From assembly GCA_016184125.1 (NCBI GenBank), contig JACPDG010000054.1, positions 1-49,986 of the forward strand: a stretch of DNA of 49,986 bases, in the 5' to 3' direction. The DNA comes from Candidatus Rokuibacteriota bacterium. GTDB taxonomy: Bacteria > Methylomirabilota > Methylomirabilia > Rokubacteriales > CSP1-6. Positions 26,024 to 33,637 of this stretch are shown here, one piece after another. The first letter of the stretch is position 1, and each line of letters opens with the position of its first letter. A model generated the notes under the pieces. That model made no database searches, was not told where the DNA came from, and saw only the letters and a list, made by a program, of their open reading frames with translations. The position numbers and the translations under genes are program-made.

Positions 26024-27160
26024 TCAGATGCGAAGCGCGTCGCGGAGTTCGCGCGTGAGGGCCTCGACCGTCCCGCGCGTGCCGCCGGCGAGCTTCAGCT
26101 TCCACTCGCCCTCGGTCTCGAACCGCCGATCGCGGAGGCGCTCGCCCCACGGACGGACCGCCTCGCGGATCGCGTGGAGGTCGAACGGATCGCGCTTGAG
26201 GTCGCGCGCGCGCGCCATGACGTCGGGCGCCACGCGGATGAAGGCTCGCAGCGCCGTGCCGGTCTTGATCGAGTACTTGCGCCCCGCCCACGCGGAGGGG
26301 AACGTGCCCGAGATCGCCTTGGCGTAGTTCAGAAAGAAACGCTTGGCGCCCTGGCGGACTTCCTGGATGCGCTGGCTGCCGCCGATCTTCTCCACCGCGT
26401 CCAGGAAGTCGACGATCTCCTCGGCGAGCGGCGCCTGGCTCACGCGGCCGCGGCCGGTGCCCAGCATCCTGATCTCGCCGTGGAGCGGCGACGTGTCGTC
26501 CTCGTTCAGCGAGCGAACGATGTCGTGCGCCAGCGCCTGGTTCGGGTCCGGGTAGAGCTTGCGCCCGGCGAGGCTGATGATGTGCGAAGGGTTCAGGCGC
26601 GTGTGCTTGGCGTTGATCGTGACGAACAGCTCGACGATCTGGCGCGCGTCGAGCGAGTCGAAGAGGACAGCCGGCACATCGAGCCCCATGTTCTCGCCCT
26701 GCTGGGAAAGCGCGTGGAGCGCCAGGAGGCGATGCTGCCCGTCGAGCACGCGGAGCACGCCGTGCTCCTCCGGAATCTGCAGGAGTCCGAGGTCGTGCTG
26801 GCCGGCGACCGGCGTGAACGTGAAGCGCTTCTCGGACGTGATGATCACCGCCCCGGGGATCGCCGGCAGCGTCGCCGAGTCCTTGCACTCCCGGTAGTAC
26901 TGGACCAGCTCGTCGATCTTCCGTCGGATGACCGGGCGCTGGTACGCGGTCTCGCTCTCGCTGATCCGGCGCTCGAGCATGTCCCAGTTCACGCGCGCGC
27001 GCGCGCCGTTTCCTTTCTTCGCGGGACGCTCGTCGCGCGGGCCGCCGGTGTAACCGAGGACCTCGAACTTCACCAGACGGTCGATGTCCTTGGACGACAG
27101 CCCGGCCTGGTAGAACTCCACCCCGAACTGCTTCACGCGGCGCACAGGGACAGTGATCAT
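26024..27160 (-). CDS. DGQHR domain protein (DndB-like), orphan
   Basis: A 378-residue protein carrying the DGQHR motif at 140-144 (GVLRVLDGQHRLLALHALSQ), shared with DndB, the regulator of phosphorothioate DNA modification, and with ParB-like nucleases. It also has VPAVLFDSLDARQIVELFVT and INAKHTRLNPSHIISLAGRK downstream, as in the family. No dnd, dpt or pbe genes are nearby, so it is an orphan. ATG 27160 lies only 8 nt from the -10 box, so the transcript may be leaderless. The gene lies tail to tail with the truncated LLM gene, whose missing 3' end coincides with this locus. Confidence 0.85.
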   Translation of the reverse strand: MITVPVRRVKQFGVEFYQAGLSSKDIDRLVKFEVLGYTGGPRDERPAKKGNGARARVNWDMLERRISESETAYQRPVIRRKIDELVQYYRECKDSATLPAIPGAVIITSEKRFTFTPVAGQHDLGLLQIPEEHGVLRVLDGQHRLLALHALSQQGENMGLDVPAVLFDSLDARQIVELFVTINAKHTRLNPSHIISLAGRKLYPDPNQALAHDIVRSLNEDDTSPLHGEIRMLGTGRGRVSQAPLAEEIVDFLDAVEKIGGSQRIQEVRQGAKRFFLNYAKAISGTFPSAWAGRKYSIKTGTALRAFIRVAPDVMARARDLKRDPFDLHAIREAVRPWGERLRDRRFETEGEWKLKLAGGTRGTVEALTRELRDALRI

Positions 27161-27168
27161 GGTGCGAG

Positions 27169-27197
27169 AGGCTAGCCGATTCGCAAACCCCTGTCAA
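27169..27197 (-). promoter_or_regulatory. Sigma-70-like promoter of the DGQHR gene, leaderless spacing
   Basis: On the minus strand TTGACA (27197-27192) and TAGCCT (27174-27169) are separated by exactly 17 nt. Only 8 nt separate the -10 from ATG 27160, so transcription would begin at or next to the start codon. No Shine-Dalgarno sequence is present, which agrees with leaderless translation. Confidence 0.65.
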
Positions 27198-27199
27198 CA

Positions 27200-27215
27200 G
27201 AGGGCTTTTGCCCTC
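27200..27215 (-). terminator. Hairpin between lhgO and the DGQHR gene
   Basis: GAGGGC-TTTT-GCCCTC is a perfect 6-bp stem with a 4-nt loop, 20 nt after the lhgO stop on the minus strand and immediately before the DGQHR promoter. It would insulate the two genes. Confidence 0.5.
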
Positions 27216-27235
27216 CGTCGCGCGCGTCCGCGAGC

Positions 27236-28456
27236 TCAGCCGAGCCCGAAGCTCTCGACGGCGAGGTCCGCGATGTGCCGGCCGATGGCCAGGGAGGCGG
27301 TCGCGGCGGGCGAGGGCGCGTTCAGCACGTGGATGGCGTTCGGGCTCTCGACGATGCGGAAGTCGTCCACCATCGAGCCGTCGCGAGCGACCGCCTGCGC
27401 GCGGACGCCGGCGCCGCCGGGCGCCACGTCCTCGGGTTTCAGGGCAGGGACGAGCCGCTGGAGCGCGTGCACGAACGCGCCCTTGGACAGCGACCGGTAC
27501 ATCTCGTACGCGCCGGTCCGCCAGTACTTCGACGCCATCGCCCAGAAGCCGGGGTACGTCAGCGTGCCGACGAGCTCGCCGGGCTTGAGGCGCCCGAACG
27601 AGTACCCCTCGCGTGCGAACGCGAGGACCGCGTTCGGCCCCGCCTCGACGTCGCCGTGGATCGTGCGCGTGAAGTGCACGCCGAGGAACGGGAACTCGGG
27701 ATCGGGCACCGGGTAGATCAAACCGCGCACGAGGCCGCGACTGTCGGGCCGGAGCATGTAGTACTCGCCGCGGAAGGGGATGATCTGCACGTCCGGCGTC
27801 GCGCCCGCGAGCCGCGCGACGATGTCCGAGTAGAGGCCGGCGCAGTTGACCATCCGGCGCGCACCGACCGCGGCGCGTGACGTCTCGAACGTCAGGCCGT
27901 CCGGATGCCGGGCGATGCGCCGGACCTCGGCGCCGGTCTCGATGACCACGCCACGCGCGGCGAGATCCTTCGCGAACGCCTCCGCGACCTCGCCGAAGTC
28001 GACGACGCCGGTGGCCGGCGAGTGGATCGCGCGCAGCGCCGAGGCGTGCGGCTCGATCTCCTGGAGCAGCGCCGGCTCGATGACCCGCAGCCCGGGCACG
28101 CCGTTGGACGTGCCTCGCTCGTAGAGCATCTGGAGACGCGGCAGCTCGGCCTGGCTCGTCGCGACGATCACCTTGCCGCATCGCTCGTACTTGATGCCGT
28201 GGGTGTCGCAGAACTGGGTCATGAGCCGGGCGCCCTCGACGCACAGGCGCGCCTTGTAGGAGCCCGGCTTGTAGTAGATGCCCGAGTGGATGACGCCGCT
28301 GTTGTGCCCCGTCTGGTGCTGGCCGACGCGGGACTCCTTCTCGAGGATCACGAGCCGCGCGGCCGGCGTCCGCTCGAGGAGGGAGCGCGCGGTGGCGAGC
28401 CCGACGATGCCGCCGCCGACGATCGCGATGTCGTACCGGTCGCCCACGATCGGCAA
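27236..28456 (-). CDS. lhgO: L-2-hydroxyglutarate oxidase (LhgO/YgaF)
   Basis: A 406-residue FAD-dependent DAO-family enzyme that oxidises L-2-hydroxyglutarate to 2-oxoglutarate, passing electrons to oxygen or to the membrane quinone pool. The FAD motif is DIAIVGGGIVGLATARSLLE. The family-specific GHNSGVIHSGIYYKPGSYKA follows, then GKVIVATSQAELPRL, FRGEYYMLRPDS and GVHFTRTIHG. The C-terminus has the closing GAGVRAQAVARDGSMVDDF and LNAPSPAATASLAIG. Start TTG 28456 is uncertain; GTG 28447 in frame removes three residues and is equally good. It diverges from the MaoC gene across repeat R6. Confidence 0.92.
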   Translation of the reverse strand: MPIVGDRYDIAIVGGGIVGLATARSLLERTPAARLVILEKESRVGQHQTGHNSGVIHSGIYYKPGSYKARLCVEGARLMTQFCDTHGIKYERCGKVIVATSQAELPRLQMLYERGTSNGVPGLRVIEPALLQEIEPHASALRAIHSPATGVVDFGEVAEAFAKDLAARGVVIETGAEVRRIARHPDGLTFETSRAAVGARRMVNCAGLYSDIVARLAGATPDVQIIPFRGEYYMLRPDSRGLVRGLIYPVPDPEFPFLGVHFTRTIHGDVEAGPNAVLAFAREGYSFGRLKPGELVGTLTYPGFWAMASKYWRTGAYEMYRSLSKGAFVHALQRLVPALKPEDVAPGGAGVRAQAVARDGSMVDDFRIVESPNAIHVLNAPSPAATASLAIGRHIADLAVESFGLG

Positions 28457-28507
28457 GCATACGCGGACGCGTTCCCGGTTTCAAAGCCCCGCGGAGGGCG
28501 GTAGGCT

Positions 28508-28646
28508 AGGAGGTCGCCGGAAAAACGACGGATCGAGGAGCGCCACGGGTTCCCCGGGGCGCTCCGAGCGTAGGGGGCCGGGGGAGTCCGAGGGGGGCGT
28601 CAGCCCCCTTCGTGCGAAGGTCGGGGGCCATTTCGGGGCCCCCCCA
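28508..28646 (-). repeat. Intergenic hairpin repeat, copy R6 (minus orientation)
   Basis: The only copy lying between divergent genes. Read on the minus strand it has GGGGGGCCCCGAAATGG...CCCCC, an inner module GGGGGGC-TGACGC-CCCCCC-like hairpin shared with R9 and R2, then GCTCGGAGCGCCCCGGGG...GGCGCTCCTCGATC. It is the longest single unit (about 139 bp). It sits 41 nt before the + strand MaoC start, so it could be part of that gene's 5' region. Confidence 0.78.
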
Positions 28647-28687
28647 CTCCCTCGGGCCGCGCGACACCACCGAGGGAGGCCACCAGC

Positions 28688-29143
28688 ATGGCCGGCAAGC
28701 ACTTCGAGGAGCTCGAGGTCGGTCAGACGTTCCGGCACCAGCCGGGACGGACCATCACCGAGGCGGACAACGTCTTCTTCTCCTGCCTCACGATGAACCC
28801 GCAGCCGCTGCACGTCGACTTCCACGCCGCCGGCAAGGCGGAGTTCGGCAAGCCGCTCGTGAACAGCCTGCTCACGCTCGGGATCGCCGTCGGGCTCTCG
28901 GTCGGTGAGACGACGCTCGGCACGACCGTCGGCAACCTCGGGTTCGAGAAGATCGAGTTCCCGAAGCCGGTCTTCCACGGCGACACGATCTACGCCGAGA
29001 CGGAGATCGTGGACAAGCGCGAGTCGAAGTCGCGGCCGCAGTGGGGCATCGTCACGTTCGAGCACCGCGCGATGAACCAGCACGGCGACCTGGTCATGCG
29101 GGCGCGGCGCAACGCCATGATGCGCCGGAAGGCCGCGCCGTGA
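28688..29143 (+). CDS. MaoC family hydratase (itaconyl/mesaconyl-CoA hydratase-like)
   Basis: A 151-residue hot-dog protein with [20 protein letters not shown] at the start, [20 protein letters not shown] with the catalytic Asp/His pair, and [19 protein letters not shown]. This pattern (NPQPLH..DF) is the subgroup seen in mesaconyl-CoA and itaconyl-CoA hydratases. It overlaps the CitE-family lyase gene by four bases (GTGA), so the two act in one pathway: hydration of an unsaturated dicarboxylyl-CoA, then cleavage. GAGGGAGG precedes ATG 28688. Confidence 0.88.
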   Translation: MAGKHFEELEVGQTFRHQPGRTITEADNVFFSCLTMNPQPLHVDFHAAGKAEFGKPLVNSLLTLGIAVGLSVGETTLGTTVGNLGFEKIEFPKPVFHGDTIYAETEIVDKRESKSRPQWGIVTFEHRAMNQHGDLVMRARRNAMMRRKAAP

Positions 29144-30045
29144 GCGCGCCGTCGCCGTCCCGCGCCCGGCGTCGCCGGGCGATGCACTTCGTCCCCGGCG
29201 GCAACGAGAAGATGATGGGGAAGTCCCTGACCATCGAAGCCGATGCGCTCATCCTCGACCTCGAGGACGCGGTCCCGCCCGATCGGAAGGCCGCGACGCG
29301 GCCGATCGTGCGAGGCTGGCTCGAGACCCTGGACTTCGGCGGCCGCGAGCGCTGGGTGCGGATGAACCCGCTCGCGACGGGTCTCGGCACGGCCGACCTG
29401 GAAGAGACCATCGCGGGGCGGCCGGACGGGTACGTGGTGCCGAAGCCTCGGACCGCGGCGGACATCCGCGCGGTCGCCCAGATCCTCGACAAGCTCGAGC
29501 ACCGCCACGGCATCCCGAACGGCTCGACGAAGCTGCTGCCGATCGCGACCGAGACGCCCGAAGGACTCCTGCGGATCCACGAGCTCGCGACGGCCAGCCC
29601 GCGGATCGCGGGTATCTCGTGGGGCATCGAGGATCTCGGGGCGGCGATGGGCCTGCCCCGGGCGCGCGATGCGCAGGGTCGCTACCTCGACATCCCGCGC
29701 TACGCGCGCGTGATGTGCACGGTCGCGGCGGCGGCTGCCGGCGTCGACGCGATCGACACCGTGTACACCGACATCACCAACGCGGAGCGACTCGAAGAGG
29801 AGTGCGAGGAAGCGGTGGCGATGGCGTTCGTCGGGAAGATCTCGATCCACCCGAACCAGATCCCGATCATCAACGCGGCCTTCACGCCGTCGGCGGCGGA
29901 GATCGACGACGCGCGCGAGCTCGTCGCGCTGTTCGACGAGCACGCCCGCCGCGGCGTGTACGCCTTCGCGTACAAGGGCCAGATGGTGGATGCGCCGCAC
30001 CTGGCGCTCGCGCGGAAGGTGCTCGCGCGCGCGGGCGCAGCGTAG
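29140..30045 (+). CDS. CitE/HpcH-family acyl-CoA lyase
   Basis: A 301-residue TIM-barrel lyase of the HpcH/HpaI-CitE family. It has [16 protein letters not shown], the acidic strand [24 protein letters not shown] with the conserved Arg, PIATETPEG with the metal-binding Glu, [13 protein letters not shown] with the second acidic ligand, and [14 protein letters not shown]. It would split a (S)-citramalyl-, malyl- or beta-methylmalyl-CoA into acetyl- or propionyl-CoA and a 2-oxoacid. GTG 29140 overlaps the hydratase stop; ATG 29179 is a less likely start. The hydratase-lyase pairing resembles itaconate degradation (Ich-Ccl). Confidence 0.9.
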   Translation: MSAPSPSRARRRRAMHFVPGGNEKMMGKSLTIEADALILDLEDAVPPDRKAATRPIVRGWLETLDFGGRERWVRMNPLATGLGTADLEETIAGRPDGYVVPKPRTAADIRAVAQILDKLEHRHGIPNGSTKLLPIATETPEGLLRIHELATASPRIAGISWGIEDLGAAMGLPRARDAQGRYLDIPRYARVMCTVAAAAAGVDAIDTVYTDITNAERLEEECEEAVAMAFVGKISIHPNQIPIINAAFTPSAAEIDDARELVALFDEHARRGVYAFAYKGQMVDAPHLALARKVLARAGAA

Positions 30046-30055
30046 CCCGCGCGGG

Positions 30056-30399
30056 TCAGGCGGATCGGAGCACGCGGAAGCCTTCGCGCTCGGCCGCCTC
30101 GGCCTGGCGATCGTCGAGCGTCACGAACTCGAGCTCTGCGGGTCGCTCGCGCGCGGCGATCCGTGCCGCACCGAGCTGCAAGGCATCCCCGGCGCGAAGC
30201 CGATAGAGGGCGGCCAGCTGCTCGGCGTGGTCACGGACGGTCTCGAGCGAGGTGACCTCGAACCAGTCGTTCCACGCGCTGAGCACCTGCCGCCGTGCGG
30301 CAGCGAGTTGCGTTTCATTCTCGGGCCGCTCCCGGCGACGGCGTGCAATCCCGGAGAGGAGTTCCACGGGATCAGTGCTGAGCTGTCCCAGAACCTCAC
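30056..30399 (-). pseudogene. vapC: VapC-type PIN toxin with internal deletion and frameshift
   Basis: GTG 30399 overlaps the vapB stop (GTGA) and begins VRFWDSSALIP, the PIN first strand with its catalytic Asp. Homology then shifts frame to VELLSGIARRRRERPENE and continues to the end, including RAGDALQLGAA and EFVTLDDRQAEAAEREGF. The 30-35 residues normally between these parts (second catalytic Glu region) are missing, and the two halves are in different frames. The toxin is therefore dead although its antitoxin is intact. Confidence 0.72.
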
Positions 30400-30701
30400 C
30401 AGCCGCTCCGCCGCTCCTCGAGCAGGTCGTCGACGAGACTGCCACCGCCCGTTAGCTTGACAGGCCGGTGCTTCTTGAGCCATTCGCGCACGCCGGCCGG
30501 ATTCCCGCGCCGGATCAGTCCCTGTCGTTCCAGCTCCGCGAGGCGCTCGTCGTCGTCCGCCGGCAGGTCGGCGGGCTCGAGGGGAACGATCTTCGCCACC
30601 GGCCGGTCACGGTCCAGGACGATGACCGTGTTGCCGGCCTGGACCTGCGCCAGGTACCGGGACAGGTTGTTCTTCAGCTCGGCGATCTTGACACGCTTCA
30701 C
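30396..30701 (-). CDS. vapB: Phd/VapB-type antitoxin
   Basis: A 101-residue antitoxin of the Phd/YefM (prevent-host-death) type. The N-terminus MKRVKIAELKNNLSRYLAQV followed by GNTVIVLDRDRPVAKIVPLE is the DNA-binding dimer domain. The acidic C-terminal segment (DDDERLAELERQGLI) is the toxin-binding part. ATG 30701 is the start. The toxin gene directly downstream is broken, so this is an orphaned antitoxin that may persist as a repressor or buffer against related toxins. Confidence 0.88.
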   Translation of the reverse strand: MKRVKIAELKNNLSRYLAQVQAGNTVIVLDRDRPVAKIVPLEPADLPADDDERLAELERQGLIRRGNPAGVREWLKKHRPVKLTGGGSLVDDLLEERRSGW

Positions 30702-30771
30702 GTGGCCATGTTAGCCACGACGCCGGGAACGGGTCAATGTCGCCGATCGTGGACACCGAGGCCGGACCGTC

Positions 30772-30933
30772 GACCAGGTCCAGCTTGGACGGCCGCTCGA
30801 TCGGCAGGTCGCCGGGCCTGGCACCTCTGAGGATTTGATCCCCCGGCAGCGCCTCCTTGAGGAGCTCGAGGGACTTGACCGCGGTCTCGAACCCGTGGTC
30901 CCAGGTGAGACCCGTCAGGTTCCCGCTCGCCAT
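30772..30933 (-). pseudogene. ABC_sub_bind-family binding protein remnant with internal deletion
   Basis: On the minus strand from ATG 30933 the reading ASGNLTGLTW then KSLELLKEALPG matches the middle of ABC_sub_bind (PF04392) periplasmic proteins. It is joined directly to DQILRGARPGDLPIERPSKL, which belongs to their C-terminus. About half the protein (the segment between) is missing, and the N-terminal signal peptide and the last 30 residues are also lost. It is a relic between vapB and the dehydrogenase gene; 30702-31050 contains nothing else recognisable. Confidence 0.65.
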
Positions 30934-31050
30934 GCCCTCGTTCCCTGGCGCCGTGTGGTATGTCAGGTGGCGTGGGGCCGCGACCGCGAGGGCTCGTCGT
31001 CTCGCGCACCAGCCGATACGCGCCGCGCCGGCGCGGGCAGGGGGCGTGAC

Positions 31051-32064
31051 GTGCGCGCGATGAGGCTCCACGGGCAGGCGCCGGTGGAGACGGCGCCGCT
31101 CCACATGGAGACCGTCGAGCCACCCGAGCCCGGGCCCGATGAGATCCTCGTTCGCGTCGCCGCCTGCGGCATCTGCCGCACGGACCTCCACGTCGTCGAG
31201 GGCGACCTTCCGCTCCGGCGCACACCGGTCGTTCCCGGGCACCAGGTGGTCGGCCGCGTCGACCGGACGGGGAGCGCGGCACGACGGTTTCGCGTCGGTG
31301 ACCGCGTCGGCGTCGCCTGGCTGCGGCGCACCTGCGGCACGTGCGCGTACTGTCGCCTCGGGCGGGAGAACCTCTGCGAGAGTCCCGAGTTCACGGGGTG
31401 GACGCACGACGGCGGCTACGCCGACTATACCGTCGTTCCCGAGGCGTTCGCGTACGCGGTCCCGAACGCGTTCCGCGACGAGGACGCCGCACCCCTGCTG
31501 TGCGCCGGGATCATCGGCTATCGCGCGCTCCGGTTGTCCGCGGTGGCGCCCGGCGGGCGGCTCGGCCTCTGGGGCTTCGGCTCCTCGGCGCACGTGACGC
31601 TGCAGGTCGCGCGAGCCCGAGGTATCCAGGTGCACGTCGCGACGCGCGAGGCGGCCCGCCGCGCGCACGCGCGCGAGCTCGGAGCGGCGTGGGCCGGTGA
31701 CCTGAGTGAGCCGATGCCGGCCCGGATGGACGGCGGCATCGTCTTCGCGCCGGCCGGCGAGCTCGTGCCCCTGGCGCTGGCCGCGCTCGACAAGGGTGCG
31801 ACGCTCGCGCTCGCCGGGATCTACATGAGTCCGATCCCATCGCTCGACTACGCGCGGCTGTTCGAGGAGCGCGTGATCCGGACCGTGACCGCGAACACGC
31901 GCGCCGACGGCGAGGAGCTCCTCGCGGAAGCCGCGCGGATCCCGATCCGCCCGACGGTGACACCGTTTCCGCTCGAGGACGCGAACCGCGCGCTGGCACT
32001 CCTCAAGCGTGGCGAGGTGCCTGGAACGGGAGTGCTGCTGACAGGTGGCGCGTCCGGGCTATAA
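31051..32064 (+). CDS. Zinc-dependent alcohol dehydrogenase family protein
   Basis: A 337-residue medium-chain dehydrogenase. Catalytic-zinc residues are C42 (GICRTDLHVVEG) and H64 (PGHQVVG, with Gln where Glu is common); the structural zinc cysteines are C95, C98, C101 and C109 (CGTCAYCRLGRENLC). The nucleotide-binding turn is GLWGFGSSAH. The subgroup resembles the AdhA/YogA-like zinc dehydrogenases. GTG 31051 with AGGGGG 6 nt upstream gives the family's usual N-terminus; ATG 31060 is the alternative. It is followed by the acyl-CoA ligase operon, whose promoter overlaps its 3' end. Confidence 0.9.
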   Translation: MRAMRLHGQAPVETAPLHMETVEPPEPGPDEILVRVAACGICRTDLHVVEGDLPLRRTPVVPGHQVVGRVDRTGSAARRFRVGDRVGVAWLRRTCGTCAYCRLGRENLCESPEFTGWTHDGGYADYTVVPEAFAYAVPNAFRDEDAAPLLCAGIIGYRALRLSAVAPGGRLGLWGFGSSAHVTLQVARARGIQVHVATREAARRAHARELGAAWAGDLSEPMPARMDGGIVFAPAGELVPLALAALDKGATLALAGIYMSPIPSLDYARLFEERVIRTVTANTRADGEELLAEAARIPIRPTVTPFPLEDANRALALLKRGEVPGTGVLLTGGASGL

Positions 32065-32065
32065 T
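32038..32065 (+). promoter_or_regulatory. Sigma-70-like promoter for the acyl-CoA ligase/ABC operon
   Basis: CTGACA (32038-32043) and a consensus TATAAT (32060-32065) are separated by 16 nt. The -10 box overlaps the stop codon of the dehydrogenase gene. It would give a leader of about 60 nt before the ligase start. Confidence 0.6.
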
Positions 32066-32094
32066 CGCCCACCTCTGCGAGGACGGACCCATCC

Positions 32095-32139
32095 ATGAGC
32101 CATCAAGACAATCTCCTCCCGTGCGGAGGCGCGCGATGA
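32095..32139 (+). other. Possible 14-codon leader ORF overlapping the ligase start
   Basis: ATG 32095 opens MSHQDNLLPCGGAR and stops at TGA 32137-32139, which overlaps the ligase ATG (ATGA at 32136-32139). GAGGA lies 11 nt upstream. The position within the predicted leader and the stop-start overlap suggest translational coupling, but the ligase also has its own CGGAGG site, so the ORF may be incidental. Confidence 0.35.
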
Positions 32140-33623
32140 ACCTCGCCAGGCTCGGGGAAAAAAACCTCGCGCGTTACGGCGAGTATGTCTCGCTCGTGTT
32201 CGAAGGACGCGAGGTCACGAACGTCGATCAGCAGCGGGCGGCGAATCGGCTCGCGAACGCGCTCCACCGGCGCGGCATCGCGCCGGGCGATCGTGTCGCC
32301 GTCATGCTGCTCAACTGCCCGGAGGTCATGCAGTCCTACACGGGCATCCTCAAGACCGGCGGCGTGATCGTGCCGATCATCTTCCTGCTCAATCCCGAGG
32401 AGGTCCGGCACGTCCTCACCGACTCCGGCGCGAGGGTGCTCATCACGGCGCCCGACCTGGCGTGGAAGGTCGAGGGCTGGGCCGGGCAGGTCGTGCTCGT
32501 CGGCGGGGAAGCGCCGGGCGCGAGCTCCTGGGACGAGCTGATCGCGCGCGAGCCGGACACGTTCGAGACGGTCGAGCGCGATGACGGCGACCTGGCGGTG
32601 TTGCTCTACACGTCCGGGACGACGGGACGCCCGAAAGGTGTCGCGCTCTCGCATGCGAACCTCGCGTCGAACGCCCGGTCGGCCGCGAGTCTCTACGAGC
32701 TGGACCGGACGGCGTGGGCGCTCGCCGTCTTGCCGCTGTCCCATTCCTACGGGCTGACGCTCATGAACTCCGGCGCGATCCTCGGCACGCGCGCGGTCAT
32801 GCTCCGCTGGTTCACTCCCGAGCAGGTGCTCGAGACCATCCAGGCGTACCGGGCGCAGTCGATGGGCGCCGTGCCGACGATGTTCGTCTATCTCATGCAG
32901 CTGCCGGGCGCCGAGCGGTTCGACACCTCCTCGATGAAGGTCTGGGGCTCGGGCGCGGCGCCGCTGCCCGTCGAGATCGTCGAGCCGTTCGAGAAGACGT
33001 TCGGGGGGCGCATCCTCGAAGGGTACGGCCTCACCGAGGCATCGCCCGTGGTGTCGGCGCACCGCTACTCCGGTGTGCGGAAGCTCGGCTCGGTCGGCCA
33101 GCCGATCCCCGGTGTCGAGGTGAAGATCCTCGACGACGCGGATCACGACGTCCCGATCGGCGAGCTCGGCGAGGTCTGCGTGCGTGGGCCGAACGTGATG
33201 CTCGGCTACTACGGCCTGCCGGACGAGACCGCGCGGACACTGAGAGGCGGGTGGCTCCACACCGGCGACATGGGGCGACTCGACGACGACGGGTTCCTCT
33301 ACATCGTCGAGCGCAAGAAGGACCTCATCATCCGCGGCGGCTTCAACATCTATCCGCGCGAGGTCGAGGACGTGCTCTACGCGCACCCGAAGATCGCGGA
33401 AGCCGCGGTGATCGGCGTCCGCGACCCGCTCATGGGCGAGGACGTCGTCGCCTACGTCGTGCCGAAGAGCGCCGAGACGCCGACGGCCGAAGAGGTCATC
33501 GGCTTCTGCCTGGAGCGCCTGGCGAAGTTCAAGTGTCCGAAAACCGTGCGGTTCCTGCCCTCGCTGCCGAAGAACCCGGTGGGCAAGGTCTTGAAGAAAG
33601 AGCTCCGCCGGCTCACCACGTGA
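32136..33623 (+). CDS. Acyl-CoA synthetase (AMP-forming)
   Basis: A 495-residue adenylate-forming ligase that activates a carboxylic acid with ATP and CoA. The P-loop-like motif LLYTSGTTGRPKGVALSH lies near 157-174. The A5 motif GYGLTEASPVV, the A7 motif GWLHTGDMGRLDDDGFLYIV, the hinge ERKKDLIIRGGFNIYPREVE and the C-terminal catalytic Lys in NPVGKVLKKEL are all present. ATG 32136 is preceded by CGGAGG at a 6-nt spacing. It is 14 nt upstream of the solute-binding gene, so the ABC system may import the acid that this enzyme activates. Confidence 0.92.
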   Translation: MNLARLGEKNLARYGEYVSLVFEGREVTNVDQQRAANRLANALHRRGIAPGDRVAVMLLNCPEVMQSYTGILKTGGVIVPIIFLLNPEEVRHVLTDSGARVLITAPDLAWKVEGWAGQVVLVGGEAPGASSWDELIAREPDTFETVERDDGDLAVLLYTSGTTGRPKGVALSHANLASNARSAASLYELDRTAWALAVLPLSHSYGLTLMNSGAILGTRAVMLRWFTPEQVLETIQAYRAQSMGAVPTMFVYLMQLPGAERFDTSSMKVWGSGAAPLPVEIVEPFEKTFGGRILEGYGLTEASPVVSAHRYSGVRKLGSVGQPIPGVEVKILDDADHDVPIGELGEVCVRGPNVMLGYYGLPDETARTLRGGWLHTGDMGRLDDDGFLYIVERKKDLIIRGGFNIYPREVEDVLYAHPKIAEAAVIGVRDPLMGEDVVAYVVPKSAETPTAEEVIGFCLERLAKFKCPKTVRFLPSLPKNPVGKVLKKELRRLTT

Positions 33624-33637
33624 TCGAACCATGGGGG

